A stretch of DNA of 64,000 bases from Microbacteriaceae bacterium VKM Ac-2855. Its GTDB lineage: Bacteria; Actinomycetota; Actinomycetes; Actinomycetales; Microbacteriaceae. The DNA lies in the NCBI GenBank assembly GCA_013204985.1, contig JABMLG010000002.1, positions 248,001 through 312,000 of the forward strand. The letters run 5' to 3'. The notes beneath the pieces are model-generated. The model saw only the letters and a program-made list of their open reading frames with translations, searched no databases and had not been told where the DNA came from. The position numbers and the translations under genes are program-made. Positions 34,461 through 42,800 of this stretch are shown here, piece after piece; positions within the stretch are counted from its first letter, which is position 1; every line of letters starts with the position of its first letter.

Positions 34461-35447
34461 TCACGACAGCCATACCGCGCCCAGCGCCGCCGCCGCGATG
34501 AAGGTCCAGGAGGCGAGCGCCACGACAAGGGCCCGCCAACCCGTGCGCAGCAGCGGGCCGAGCCGCACGGCGATCCCCAGCCCGAACAACGCGATCGCGA
34601 GCAGCCAGGTCTGCGCGGTGTCCGCTCCGGCGAGCAACGCATCCGGCAGCGGCACGAACGTTCGCAGAAGCACGGCGGCGAGGAAGCCCGCCACGAAGAG
34701 CGGCACGACCGCCGGTCGTGCCCCGCCCGCGGTGCCCCGGCGACGCTCCACAGCCGCCGCGACCGCGACCATCGGCGCGAGCATGAGCACGCGCGTCAGT
34801 TTCACGACCACGGCGATCGCCAGCGCCGACGCACCCGCGATCTGCGCCGTGGCCACCACCTGGCCGACGTCGTGCACCGAAGCGCCGACCCAGTGCCCGA
34901 ACTGCACCTCCGAGAGACCCAGTGGATTCCACAATGCCGGCAGCACCGCGATCGCCAGCGTTCCGCACAGCGTCACCAGGGCCACCGGGGTCGCCTGCTC
35001 CTTCTCGCTCGCCTTCGTCACGCCCGCCATCGCACCGATCGCGGACGCACCGCAGATCGAGAAGCCGGTCGCGATCAGCAGCGGCTCCTGGCCGGGCAGC
35101 CGCAGCAGCCGACCGAGCGTGTAGGTGAAGCCGAAGGTCGCCAGCACGAGCAGCACCACCAGCAGGATCGCCGGCCAGCCGAGGGCGGCGATGTCGATGA
35201 GCGACAGCTTGAGCCCCAACAGCACGATGCCGAGCCGCATCAGCGTGCGCGAGGCGAACTTCAACCCGGGCGCGAGGACCCCGCCGAGCATCCCGCGCGC
35301 CGCCGGCAGCTGCGCGACCAGGATGCCCAGCGCGACCGCTGCGGTGAGCATCGGTACCGCGGGCAGCGCGAGATGCAGGCCGAAGGCGAGCACCGCCGCG
35401 ACCAGCGCGACGCCGACCCCCGGAAGTCGTTGCTGCGCTAGACCCAC
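34461..35447 (-). CDS. YeiH/UPF0324 family putative sulfate exporter (328 aa)
   Basis: Ten or so hydrophobic segments. Family marks: GILVAQLPAARGMLGGVLAPGLKFASRTLMRLGIVLLGLKLSL, FSICGASAIGAMAGVTKASEKEQATPVALVTLCGTLAI and HWVGASVHDVGQVVATAQIAG. Members are annotated as sulfate exporters, weakly supported experimentally. GTG 35447 overlaps the end of the mannosyltransferase gene by ten bases, implying an operon; no clear ribosome binding site is seen, so re-initiation is probable. Confidence 0.86.
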   Translation of the reverse strand: MGLAQQRLPGVGVALVAAVLAFGLHLALPAVPMLTAAVALGILVAQLPAARGMLGGVLAPGLKFASRTLMRLGIVLLGLKLSLIDIAALGWPAILLVVLLVLATFGFTYTLGRLLRLPGQEPLLIATGFSICGASAIGAMAGVTKASEKEQATPVALVTLCGTLAIAVLPALWNPLGLSEVQFGHWVGASVHDVGQVVATAQIAGASALAIAVVVKLTRVLMLAPMVAVAAAVERRRGTAGGARPAVVPLFVAGFLAAVLLRTFVPLPDALLAGADTAQTWLLAIALFGLGIAVRLGPLLRTGWRALVVALASWTFIAAAALGAVWLS

Positions 35448-37153
35448 GACGGGAACCACATGTGCGCCTGCCAGAAAGCGAACGACGTCTGCTGGCCGGT
35501 CCACAGTGGGTAGAAGTACGCGGTGAGGGCGACGGCGATCACCAGGAAGACGCCGACGATCCACAGGCCGCGCGTGCGTCGCATCCGCTCGTCGTCGCGG
35601 GAGCCGAGGATCACCTTCGCCGTCATCGCGAGCGCGAGCATCATGTAGGGCTCGAAGATTACGCAGTAGAACTGGAAGACGGTGCGGTCGAGGTAGAGCA
35701 TCCAGGGCAGGTAACCGGCGACCATGCCCATCAGGATGAAGCCGGCCTTCCACTCGCGGTAGCGCAGCACGCGGTAGACCAGGTACAGCAGTGCGGCGAC
35801 GCCGGCGTACCAGATCAGCGGATTCGCGATCGAGGTGATCGCCTCGTCGCAGCGCGCGGCCGTGCATCCGGAGACGCCTTCGGCCTGGTCGACGAAGTAC
35901 ATGCTCGTCGGCCGGTACATGAACAGCCAGCTCAGGGGGCTGGCCTGGTAGGGATGCGTCGCCCGCAGGTTGATCGAGTACTCGTACATCTGTTGGTGGA
36001 AACGCCACAGACTCTGCGCCCAGTGCGGCACCCACGAGAACGCGCCCGTCCAGGCGTTGCCGGGCTCGTCCGCGTAGTTCCGATCCCAGCCGCCGGAGGT
36101 CACGATCCAGCCGCTCCAGGTGATCACGTAGGTGACGATCGCGACCGGGACGAGAGTGAGGAACGAGATCGGCCCCTGCTTGAGGATCGCCCCGCTCGCG
36201 AAGAACGGCACCCCGGCACGGCGGCGCGCGAGCAGATCGACGAGCACCACGTACACGCCGTACGCGGCGAGGAAGTAGATGCCGGTCCACTTGATGCCCG
36301 AGCCGAGCCCGAAGATGATGCCCGCGGTGAACAACCAGGGCCGCCACCACAGCACCGGCCCCCAGCTGGGCAGGGCGTTCGCGGCGATCTTCTGCGCCAG
36401 CCGCACCTCGGCCCACTGCCGGTCGAGCAGGATCGCACCGACTCCGGCGAGCGTGACGAACATCAGGATGCCGTCGAGCAGCGAGACCCGCGACAGCACG
36501 ATCGCGTGGCCGTCGATCGCGAGCAGGAAGCCGGCGAGCGAGGCGATCGCGGTGGAGTGGAACAGCCGCTTGGCGATCAGGATCACCAGTACCACGGCGA
36601 GGATGCCGCAGACGGCCGCCGAGACGCGCCAGCCGAAACTGCTGTCGGCCCCGAAAACGGCCATACCCAGCGCGATGATCCACTTACCGAGCTGCGGATG
36701 CGCGATGAACGACGCGTTTCCGGTGTAGCTGTTCACATCGCCGGCGATGAAACCGGGATCGGGGTTCGCGGGCCACTCGCCCTCGAAGCCGAGGTTGAAG
36801 AGGGTCCAGGCGTCCTTCACGTAGAAGGTCTCGTCGAAGACCAGCGCGTGCGGATGCGCGAGGTTCCACAATCGCAGCACCGCCGCGATCAGCACCACCA
36901 CGATCGGTGCGCCCCAGACCCACGCGCGGAGCCGGCCCGGGGTCGACACGATGCGACCGAACCAGTCGTCGAGGCGGGAACCCCGCGGGCCCTCCGGCAA
37001 CGGCTCCAGCCCGAGGCGCTCGGCGGGCGGACGCGGATCCGCCGGCTGCTGCGCCGGTTCCGCGACCACGGCCGGCACCTCGAAGGTGGAGCGGCCGGCG
37101 GCGGCGCCGTCCATCAGCAGGTCGTCGAAGTCGCGCTGAGGTCTGTCCGTCAC
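35438..37153 (-). CDS. pmt: Dolichyl-phosphate-mannose--protein mannosyltransferase (571 aa)
   Basis: Membrane GT39 enzyme that O-mannosylates proteins during Sec export, using polyprenyl-phosphate mannose. After a cytoplasmic N-terminus, LRLWNLAHPHALVFDETFYVKD contains the catalytic DE pair in the first outer loop; GNASFIAHPQLGKW, FSVL-like helices, LLAIDGHAIVLSRVSLLDG and GLGSGIKWTGIYFL follow, with about eleven helices in all. The C-terminal FYCVIFEPYMMLALAM is typical of actinobacterial Pmt. Start GTG 37153 with TACGAT six bases upstream. Divergent from rsmI, the usual actinobacterial arrangement. Confidence 0.94.
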   Translation of the reverse strand: MTDRPQRDFDDLLMDGAAAGRSTFEVPAVVAEPAQQPADPRPPAERLGLEPLPEGPRGSRLDDWFGRIVSTPGRLRAWVWGAPIVVVLIAAVLRLWNLAHPHALVFDETFYVKDAWTLFNLGFEGEWPANPDPGFIAGDVNSYTGNASFIAHPQLGKWIIALGMAVFGADSSFGWRVSAAVCGILAVVLVILIAKRLFHSTAIASLAGFLLAIDGHAIVLSRVSLLDGILMFVTLAGVGAILLDRQWAEVRLAQKIAANALPSWGPVLWWRPWLFTAGIIFGLGSGIKWTGIYFLAAYGVYVVLVDLLARRRAGVPFFASGAILKQGPISFLTLVPVAIVTYVITWSGWIVTSGGWDRNYADEPGNAWTGAFSWVPHWAQSLWRFHQQMYEYSINLRATHPYQASPLSWLFMYRPTSMYFVDQAEGVSGCTAARCDEAITSIANPLIWYAGVAALLYLVYRVLRYREWKAGFILMGMVAGYLPWMLYLDRTVFQFYCVIFEPYMMLALAMTAKVILGSRDDERMRRTRGLWIVGVFLVIAVALTAYFYPLWTGQQTSFAFWQAHMWFPSWV

Positions 37154-37159
37154 CCGGCC

Positions 37160-37165
37160 ATCGTA
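37160..37165 (-). promoter_or_regulatory. -10 element of pmt
   Basis: TACGAT, six bases, GTG 37153. On the other strand a weaker GAGACT (37196-37201) lies six bases before rsmI. Confidence 0.55.
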
Positions 37166-37207
37166 ACGGCGGGCGTCGGCCCGCCCGAGACGCGCGAGAC
37201 TGGGAGC

Positions 37208-38026
37208 ATGATCATCCTCGCGGGCACCCCCATCGGCAACCTCGGTGACGCCTCGCCGCGCCTCGTCGAGGCGCTCTCGACGGCCGTGCACGTCGCCTCC
37301 GAGGACACCCGCGTCACCATCCAGCTGATGCGTGCGCTCGGCATCGAGAACCGGCCGACCCTGTACGCGCTGCACGACCACAACGAGCGCCAGCGGGCCG
37401 GCGAGCTGGTCGAGCTCGCCCGAGACACCGACCTGCTGGTGCTGAGCGATGCCGGCATGCCGACGGTCTCGGACCCGGGCTACCACCTGGTCGAATCCGC
37501 CATCGCGGCGGGAGTCGGCGTCAGCTGCATCCCGGGCCCCTCCGCCGTGCTGATGGCGCTCGCCGTGGCCGGGCTGCCGACGGACCGCTTCAGCTTCGAG
37601 GGCTTCCTGCCCCGCAAGCACGGCGAGCGGATGAGTGTGTTCCGCGCCTTGGCCGACGAGCGCCGCACCATGGTGTTCTTCGAGAGCCCGAACCGCGTCG
37701 CGGCCTCGCTCGCCGACCTCGGCGAAGCGATGGGTGCCGACCGCCGGGTCGCGCTCTGCCGCGAGCTGACGAAGATGTACGAAGAGGTCAAGCGCGGCAC
37801 GGCGACCGAGCTGGCCGCGTGGGCGGCCGAGGGAGTGCGCGGCGAGGTCGTACTCGTGGTCGAGGGGGCCCCGGCGCGCACCGCATCCGTCGAGGATGCG
37901 CTGGCCGACGTGCTCGCCCGCGTCGCCGCAGGCTCCCGGCTCAAGGAGGCGTCCGCCGAAGTCGCCGAAGCGACCGGGCTGTCGCGTCGCGAACTGTACG
38001 AAGCCGCTTTGGCGTCACGGCGCTGA
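37208..38026 (+). CDS. rsmI: 16S rRNA (cytidine(1402)-2'-O)-methyltransferase (272 aa)
   Basis: SAM-dependent tetrapyrrole-methylase-fold enzyme that 2'-O-methylates C1402 of 16S rRNA. LAGTPIGNLGDASPR at the N-terminus, ASEDTR, LVLSDAGMPTVSDPG, CIPGPSAVLMALAVAGLPTDRFSFEGFLPRK and FFESPNR are all present. Full length, with the usual C-terminal helix of RsmI (SRLKEASAEVAEATGLSRRELYEAAL). Divergent from pmt; next to metG as in many actinobacteria. Confidence 0.96.
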   Translation: MIILAGTPIGNLGDASPRLVEALSTAVHVASEDTRVTIQLMRALGIENRPTLYALHDHNERQRAGELVELARDTDLLVLSDAGMPTVSDPGYHLVESAIAAGVGVSCIPGPSAVLMALAVAGLPTDRFSFEGFLPRKHGERMSVFRALADERRTMVFFESPNRVAASLADLGEAMGADRRVALCRELTKMYEEVKRGTATELAAWAAEGVRGEVVLVVEGAPARTASVEDALADVLARVAAGSRLKEASAEVAEATGLSRRELYEAALASRR

Positions 38027-38088
38027 CGCACCGTCCGATCCGCGCCGCATCCGCTCGCCACACGGCGGGACGCGGCCCGGCGGCGCTT

Positions 38089-38094
38089 TAGGAT
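38089..38094 (+). promoter_or_regulatory. -10 element of metG
   Basis: TAGGAT, six bases, ATG 38101; no room for a T-box leader. Confidence 0.6.
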
Positions 38095-38100
38095 GTAGCA

Positions 38101-39681
38101 ATGTCCGACGGCTCTTCCTTCTATCTCACGACGCCCATCTTCTACGTCAACGACGTACCGCACATCGGGCACGCCTACACCGAGGTGGCCGCCGATGTCG
38201 TCACGCGCTGGCACCGCCAAGCGGGCGACGACACCTGGCTGCTGACCGGCACGGACGAGCACGGTCAGAAGATCCTGCGCACCGCGACCGCGAACGGCAC
38301 GACGCCCAAGGAGTGGGCCGACAAGCTGGTGCGCGAGGCGTGGCAGCCGCTGTTGGAGACCATCGACATCGCCAACGACGACTTCATCCGCACCACGGAC
38401 ACGCGGCACGAGGTCAACGTGCAGAAGTTCCTGCAGAAGCTCTACGACGAGGACGCCATCTACACGGGCGAGTACGAGGGCTACTACTGCGTGGGGTGCG
38501 AGGAGTACAAGCAGCTCTCGGACCTCGATGAGGGCACCGGCGAGTACGAGGGTCAGTACGTCTGCAAGATCCATTCGAAGCCCGTCGAATTGCTCAAGGA
38601 GAAGAACTACTTCTTCAAGATGAGCGACTACACCGAGCGCCTGCTCGCGCTCTACGAGGAGCGCCCCGACTTCGTGCAACCCGAGTCGGCGCGCAACGAG
38701 GTCGTCAGCTTCGTGCGTCAGGGTCTGTCCGACCTCTCCATCTCGCGCTCGAGCTTCGACTGGGGCGTGAAGGTGCCGTGGGACGACTCGCACGTCGTCT
38801 ACGTCTGGTTCGACGCGCTGCTGAACTACGTCACCGCCGTCGGCTACGGCCAGGACGACGAGGAATTCGCCCGCCGCTGGCCGGCCACGCACATCGTGGG
38901 CAAGGACATCCTGCGCTTCCACGCGGTGATCTGGCCCGCCATGCTGCTCGCCGCCGGACTCGAGGTGCCCAAGCAGGTCTTCGGGCACGGCTGGTTGCTC
39001 GTGGGCGGCGAGAAGATGTCGAAGTCGAAGCTGACCGGCATCGCGCCGAACCAGATCACCGACACCTTCGGATCCGACGCGTTCCGCTACTACTTCATGC
39101 GCGCGATCTCGTTCGGGCAGGACGGCTCGTTCTCGTGGGAGGACCTCTCGGCGCGCTACCAGTCCGAGCTCGCGAACGGGTTCGGCAATCTGGCCTCGCG
39201 CGTGATCGCGATGCTGAACCGCTACTTCGACGGCGTCGTGCCGGCTCCCGGTGCGTACACCGACGCGGAGTCGCGCGTGCAGAAGACGGTGGCGGATGCG
39301 ATCTCCACCGCAGACGCCGCGATCGACGCCCTCGCGATCCACGACGCGATCGCCTCCGTGTGGACGATCGTCGACGAGTTGAACGGTTACATCACCGAGC
39401 AGGAGCCCTGGGCTCTGGCGAAGAACGAAGCCGATCGGGAGCGGCTGCAGACCGTGCTGTACACGGCGGCCGAGGGGCTGCGGGCGCTCGCCGTCGCGCT
39501 CTCGCCGGTGGTGCCGAAGGCGACCGAGAAGCTCTGGACCGCGCTCGGCACCACGGACGCGCTCGGCGCCCTCACGGCGCAGCCGCTGCGTTCGGCGGGA
39601 GAGTGGGGCGCACTGCCGGTCGGTACCCGCGTCGGCACGCTCGAGCCGCTCTTCCCCCGCATCGAGACCCCCGCCTCCTGA
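38101..39681 (+). CDS. metG: Methionine--tRNA ligase (526 aa)
   Basis: Class I aminoacyl-tRNA synthetase. FYLTTPIFYVNDVPHIGHAY has the HIGH motif (HIGH), GEKMSKSKLTGI the KMSKS loop. A single zinc knuckle-type CVGCEEY is present but the second CxxC is not (KQLSDLDEGTG...CKIHSKP), so it is the one-knuckle MetG2-like form. The anticodon-binding domain follows and the C-terminal dimer domain is absent, giving 526 aa as in actinobacteria. An inverted repeat at 39714 follows the stop. Confidence 0.97.
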   Translation: MSDGSSFYLTTPIFYVNDVPHIGHAYTEVAADVVTRWHRQAGDDTWLLTGTDEHGQKILRTATANGTTPKEWADKLVREAWQPLLETIDIANDDFIRTTDTRHEVNVQKFLQKLYDEDAIYTGEYEGYYCVGCEEYKQLSDLDEGTGEYEGQYVCKIHSKPVELLKEKNYFFKMSDYTERLLALYEERPDFVQPESARNEVVSFVRQGLSDLSISRSSFDWGVKVPWDDSHVVYVWFDALLNYVTAVGYGQDDEEFARRWPATHIVGKDILRFHAVIWPAMLLAAGLEVPKQVFGHGWLLVGGEKMSKSKLTGIAPNQITDTFGSDAFRYYFMRAISFGQDGSFSWEDLSARYQSELANGFGNLASRVIAMLNRYFDGVVPAPGAYTDAESRVQKTVADAISTADAAIDALAIHDAIASVWTIVDELNGYITEQEPWALAKNEADRERLQTVLYTAAEGLRALAVALSPVVPKATEKLWTALGTTDALGALTAQPLRSAGEWGALPVGTRVGTLEPLFPRIETPAS

Positions 39682-39713
39682 GCTCGGCCCCCGCTCTACG
39701 AGAGACTAGCGCT

Positions 39714-39752
39714 CGGTTCGAGGGCGCCCCCGAGCGGGGCGTCCTCGAACCG
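39714..39752. terminator. Hairpin after metG, related to the element at 8549
   Basis: Arms 39714-39730 and 39736-39752 (CGGTTCGAGGGCGCCCC against GGGGCGTCCTCGAACCG) with one mismatch. It shares CGGTTCGAGGGCGCCCCC with 8565. Located between metG and tatD, tandem genes. Confidence 0.7.
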
Positions 39753-39779
39753 AGGTGGGGGCTCTCGCGGGGCACCGGA

Positions 39780-39785
39780 TAGCCT
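39780..39785 (+). promoter_or_regulatory. -10 element of tatD
   Basis: TAGCCT, seven bases, ATG 39793; GAGGGG in the spacer could also serve as ribosome binding site. Confidence 0.5.
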
Positions 39786-39792
39786 GAGGGGC

Positions 39793-40716
39793 ATGAGCGA
39801 CACGCAGCACGTCCGCGCCCGCGAGAACACCAGCGGGCGCGACCTCAGCTATCCGCCGCTGCCGGAGCCTCTGGTGGTGCCGGTCTACGACAACCACACG
39901 CACCTCGAGATCGCCGACGGCGAGGATCCGCTCGACTACCGCGAGCAGCTCGACCGCGCCTCCACCGTCGGCGTGCGCGGAGTCGTTCAGGTCGGCACCG
40001 ATGTCGCCACCAGCCGCTGGTCGGCCGAGATGGCCGCCATCGAGCCGCGGATGCTCGCCGCGGTCGCGATCCATCCGAACGAGGCTCCCGAACTCGACGC
40101 GAAGGGCGAGCTCGACGACGCGCTCGCGGTGATCGCCGAACTCGCCGCCCAGCCGCGCGTGCGCGCCATCGGCGAGACCGGACTCGATTTCTTCCGCACG
40201 GGTCAGAGCGGCCGCGGCGCCCAGTTCCGCAGCTTCGAGGCCCACATCGGTATCGCGAAAGAGCACGGCCTCGCCCTGCAGATCCACGATCGCGACGCCC
40301 ATCGCGAGGTGATCGACACGCTCCGTCGCGTCGGCGCTCCCGAGCGCACCGTCTTCCACTGCTACTCCGGCGACGCCGAGATGGCACGCATGTGCGCGGA
40401 TGAGGGCTGGTACCTGTCGTTCGCCGGCAACGTCACGTTCAAGAACGCCGAGAACCTGCGCGAGGCGCTGCGAGTGACCCCGCGGCACCTGATCCTGGTC
40501 GAGACGGATGCGCCCTTCCTCACACCGAGCCCGCTGCGGGGGCGGCCGAACGCGCCGTACCTGATCCCGCACACCCTCCGCGCGATGGCCGAGTACCTCG
40601 AGACGGATGTCGGCCACCTCGCGGCGACCATCACCTCGAACAGCGAGCAGGTCTACGGCGAGTGGGGCGGCGACCTCGGTTCGGCGCCGAGTGAGCCGGT
40701 GGGGGAGCTGGCATGA
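39793..40716 (+). CDS. tatD: TatD family metal-dependent deoxyribonuclease (307 aa)
   Basis: TIM-barrel hydrolase binding two metals. YDNHTHLEI supplies the HxH pair, GETGLDFFRTG the bridging Glu, QIHDRDAH a His, HCYSGDAEMA another His and VETDAPFLTPSPLRGR the Asp. About 30 residues longer at the N-terminus than E. coli TatD. Overlaps ksgA by four bases (ATGA), the standard tatD-ksgA-ispE operon. Confidence 0.95.
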   Translation: MSDTQHVRARENTSGRDLSYPPLPEPLVVPVYDNHTHLEIADGEDPLDYREQLDRASTVGVRGVVQVGTDVATSRWSAEMAAIEPRMLAAVAIHPNEAPELDAKGELDDALAVIAELAAQPRVRAIGETGLDFFRTGQSGRGAQFRSFEAHIGIAKEHGLALQIHDRDAHREVIDTLRRVGAPERTVFHCYSGDAEMARMCADEGWYLSFAGNVTFKNAENLREALRVTPRHLILVETDAPFLTPSPLRGRPNAPYLIPHTLRAMAEYLETDVGHLAATITSNSEQVYGEWGGDLGSAPSEPVGELA

Positions 40717-41633
40717 CCGGTCGGCACGCGGAGGCGGCGACGGGCGCGAAGCTGCTCGGTCCGGCCGAGATCCGCGACCTCGCCGAACTGCTCGACGTCA
40801 CCCCCACGAAGAAGCTCGGCCAGAACTTCGTGCACGACGCGAACACGGTGCGTCGGATCGTGAAGGTCGCGCAGGTGCAGGCGGGCGAGACGGTGGTCGA
40901 GATCGGCCCCGGTCTCGGTTCGCTCACCCTCGGGCTGCTCGAAGCGGGCGCTGCGGTGGTGGCCGTCGAGATCGATGGTCGCCTCGCCGAGCAACTGCCC
41001 AAGACGGTCGAGCTGATGGCGCCGACCGCTGCGCTGACCGTGGTGCATCAGGACGCGATGCGGGTGCTCGAGCTGCCGGGTGCACCTGCGCGACTGGTGG
41101 CGAATCTGCCGTACAACATCTCGGTGCCGGTGCTGCTGCACTTCCTCGAGCACTTCGCGAGCATCCGCTCGGGCGTCGTGATGGTGCAGGCCGAGGTCGG
41201 TCACCGGCTCGCGGCCGAACCGCGCTCGAAGGTGTACGGCAGCCCGTCGGTGAAGGCGGCCTGGTACGGCTCCTGGAGCACGGCCGGCCAGGTGTCGCGT
41301 CAGGTGTTCTGGCCGGTGCCGAACGTCGACAGCGTGCTGGTCGCGTTCGAGCGGCACGAGGAGCCGGGCGATGAGGCGCTGCGCAAGGCGACCTTCGCGG
41401 TTGTGGACGCGGCGTTCCAACAGCGCCGCAAGATGCTCCGGCAGTCGCTCTCGAGCCTCTTCGGCGACAGCGCAGCGGCGATCGAGGCCCTGGAATCAGC
41501 CGATGTCGCTCCCACCGCGCGCGGTGAGGAACTCGATGTCGAGGCCTTCATCGCGATCGGACGCCGACTCCCCGCCGAGCGGGTTCCGTCGCGTGGAGCC
41601 GCGGTGAACGAGGGGCTGGACGACAGCCTGTAG
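40713..41633 (+). CDS. rsmA: 16S rRNA dimethyladenosine transferase KsgA (306 aa)
   Basis: Dimethylates A1518 and A1519 of 16S r[21 protein letters not shown] at the N-terminus, [19 protein letters not shown] is the SAM-binding loop, [14 protein letters not shown] the acidic ribose contact and [15 protein letters not shown] the catalytic NLPY. The C-terminal DSVLVAF and [14 protein letters not shown] complete the family pattern. The stop codon TAG is also the start of the -10 element for ispE. Confidence 0.96.
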   Translation: MTGRHAEAATGAKLLGPAEIRDLAELLDVTPTKKLGQNFVHDANTVRRIVKVAQVQAGETVVEIGPGLGSLTLGLLEAGAAVVAVEIDGRLAEQLPKTVELMAPTAALTVVHQDAMRVLELPGAPARLVANLPYNISVPVLLHFLEHFASIRSGVVMVQAEVGHRLAAEPRSKVYGSPSVKAAWYGSWSTAGQVSRQVFWPVPNVDSVLVAFERHEEPGDEALRKATFAVVDAAFQQRRKMLRQSLSSLFGDSAAAIEALESADVAPTARGEELDVEAFIAIGRRLPAERVPSRGAAVNEGLDDSL

Positions 41634-41636
41634 TTT
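41631..41636 (+). promoter_or_regulatory. -10 element of ispE overlapping the ksgA stop
   Basis: TAGTTT, seven bases, ATG 41644; its TAG is the ksgA stop codon. ispE can thus be transcribed alone as well as from the operon. Confidence 0.45.
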
Positions 41637-41643
41637 GGAAGAC

Positions 41644-42579
41644 ATGTCCTCCCGGGTGCCGTCGTCGTCCGTGCACACGCGGGCGCCCGGCAAGATCAAC
41701 GTCTTCCTCAAGGTGGGCGCGGTGCGCGAGGACGGCTATCACGACCTCGCGACGGCCTACCAGTCGGTGTCACTGTACGAAGACGTCCGGGCCAGCCACG
41801 CGACCGACTTCTCGGTCTCGTTCACCGGCTCCGTCGACACCTCGGAGCTCACCACCGACGGCTCGAACCTCGCGATCCGTGCGGCCCGCGCCCTCGCCCG
41901 GGCCACCGGCTACCGCGGCGGGGTGCGGCTCGCGATCGAGAAGAACGTTCCGATCGCCGGCGGGATGGGCGGCGGTTCCGCGGATGCGGCGGCCACCCTG
42001 CTCGCCTGCGACACGCTGTGGCGCACCGAGTGCCCGCGCGAGGAGCTGATGCGCATCGCCGCCACGCTCGGCGCCGACGTTCCGTTCTCGTTCAGCGGTG
42101 GCACGGCGATCGGCGTCGGCCGCGGCGACGAACTCAGCCCGGCGTTGGCGAAGGGCCAGTTCGACTGGGTGCTGGTGCTGGCCGACTTCGGCATGTCGAC
42201 GCCGGAGGTGTACCGCGAACTCGACCGGCACCGCGAACGGCACGTGCACGACTTCCGCCCCATCGAACTCACGCCGAGCGTCGACCCGAACGTGCTGCAG
42301 GCTCTGCGCGCGGGCGATCCGGCGATGCTGGCGGATGCGATGCATAACGATCTGCAGGCGCCGGCACTGCACCTGGCTCCGAGCCTCTCGCACGTTCTGG
42401 AGCTCGGCGAGGAGAACGGCGCGCTCGGCGGGTTGGTCTCGGGGTCGGGGCCGACGGTCGCCTTCCTCGCAGCCGATACGGACTCGGCCGGCGAACTTCA
42501 GCGCACGCTGTCCGCCGCGGGGCACACGGTCGTGCGCGCGTTCGGGCCGGTGCACGGCGCTCGCGTCATCTCCGACTGA
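41644..42579 (+). CDS. ispE: 4-diphosphocytidyl-2-C-methyl-D-erythritol kinase (311 aa)
   Basis: GHMP kinase of the MEP isoprenoid pathway. [14 protein letters not shown] (Lys, Asn), [20 protein letters not shown] (ATP-binding glycine loop) and [11 protein letters not shown] (third GHMP motif) are clear. Length normal. ATG 41644 preferred over TTG 41635. Last gene of the tatD-ksgA-ispE group. Confidence 0.96.
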   Translation: MSSRVPSSSVHTRAPGKINVFLKVGAVREDGYHDLATAYQSVSLYEDVRASHATDFSVSFTGSVDTSELTTDGSNLAIRAARALARATGYRGGVRLAIEKNVPIAGGMGGGSADAAATLLACDTLWRTECPREELMRIAATLGADVPFSFSGGTAIGVGRGDELSPALAKGQFDWVLVLADFGMSTPEVYRELDRHRERHVHDFRPIELTPSVDPNVLQALRAGDPAMLADAMHNDLQAPALHLAPSLSHVLELGEENGALGGLVSGSGPTVAFLAADTDSAGELQRTLSAAGHTVVRAFGPVHGARVISD

Positions 42580-42700
42580 GCCGCCCGGGCCATTCGCCTG
42601 GTCCGTCGGCGGGATCGGCTTCCGCTTCGGCCGGTCCTGAGCCACGCCGAGCTTCACCACCTGCTGCTCCGCGAGCTCGCGAGGGTGGCGATGCTGCCGG

Positions 42701-42759
42701 CCACTTCCGAGGAGCGGCGACTCGCGCCTGCTCAGAACCTCCACGTGTGAGAAGTGGCG
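42701..42759. repeat. Intergenic inverted repeat after ispE
   Basis: GGCCACTTC (42698-42706 region) and GAAGTGGCGGCC (42750-42761 region) face each other across about 43 bases in the 221-bp gap after ispE. The rest of the gap shows no gene; bases 42640-42700 hold short GAGCTCGCGAGG-type palindromes. Confidence 0.45.
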
Positions 42760-42788
42760 GCCCGCGGTGAGGCTCCAGGCAGCGGGGA

Positions 42789-42794
42789 TAACAT
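42789..42794 (+). promoter_or_regulatory. -10 element of the molybdopterin oxidoreductase gene
   Basis: TAACAT, six bases, ATG 42801. Confidence 0.55.
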
Positions 42795-42800
42795 GCGGCC

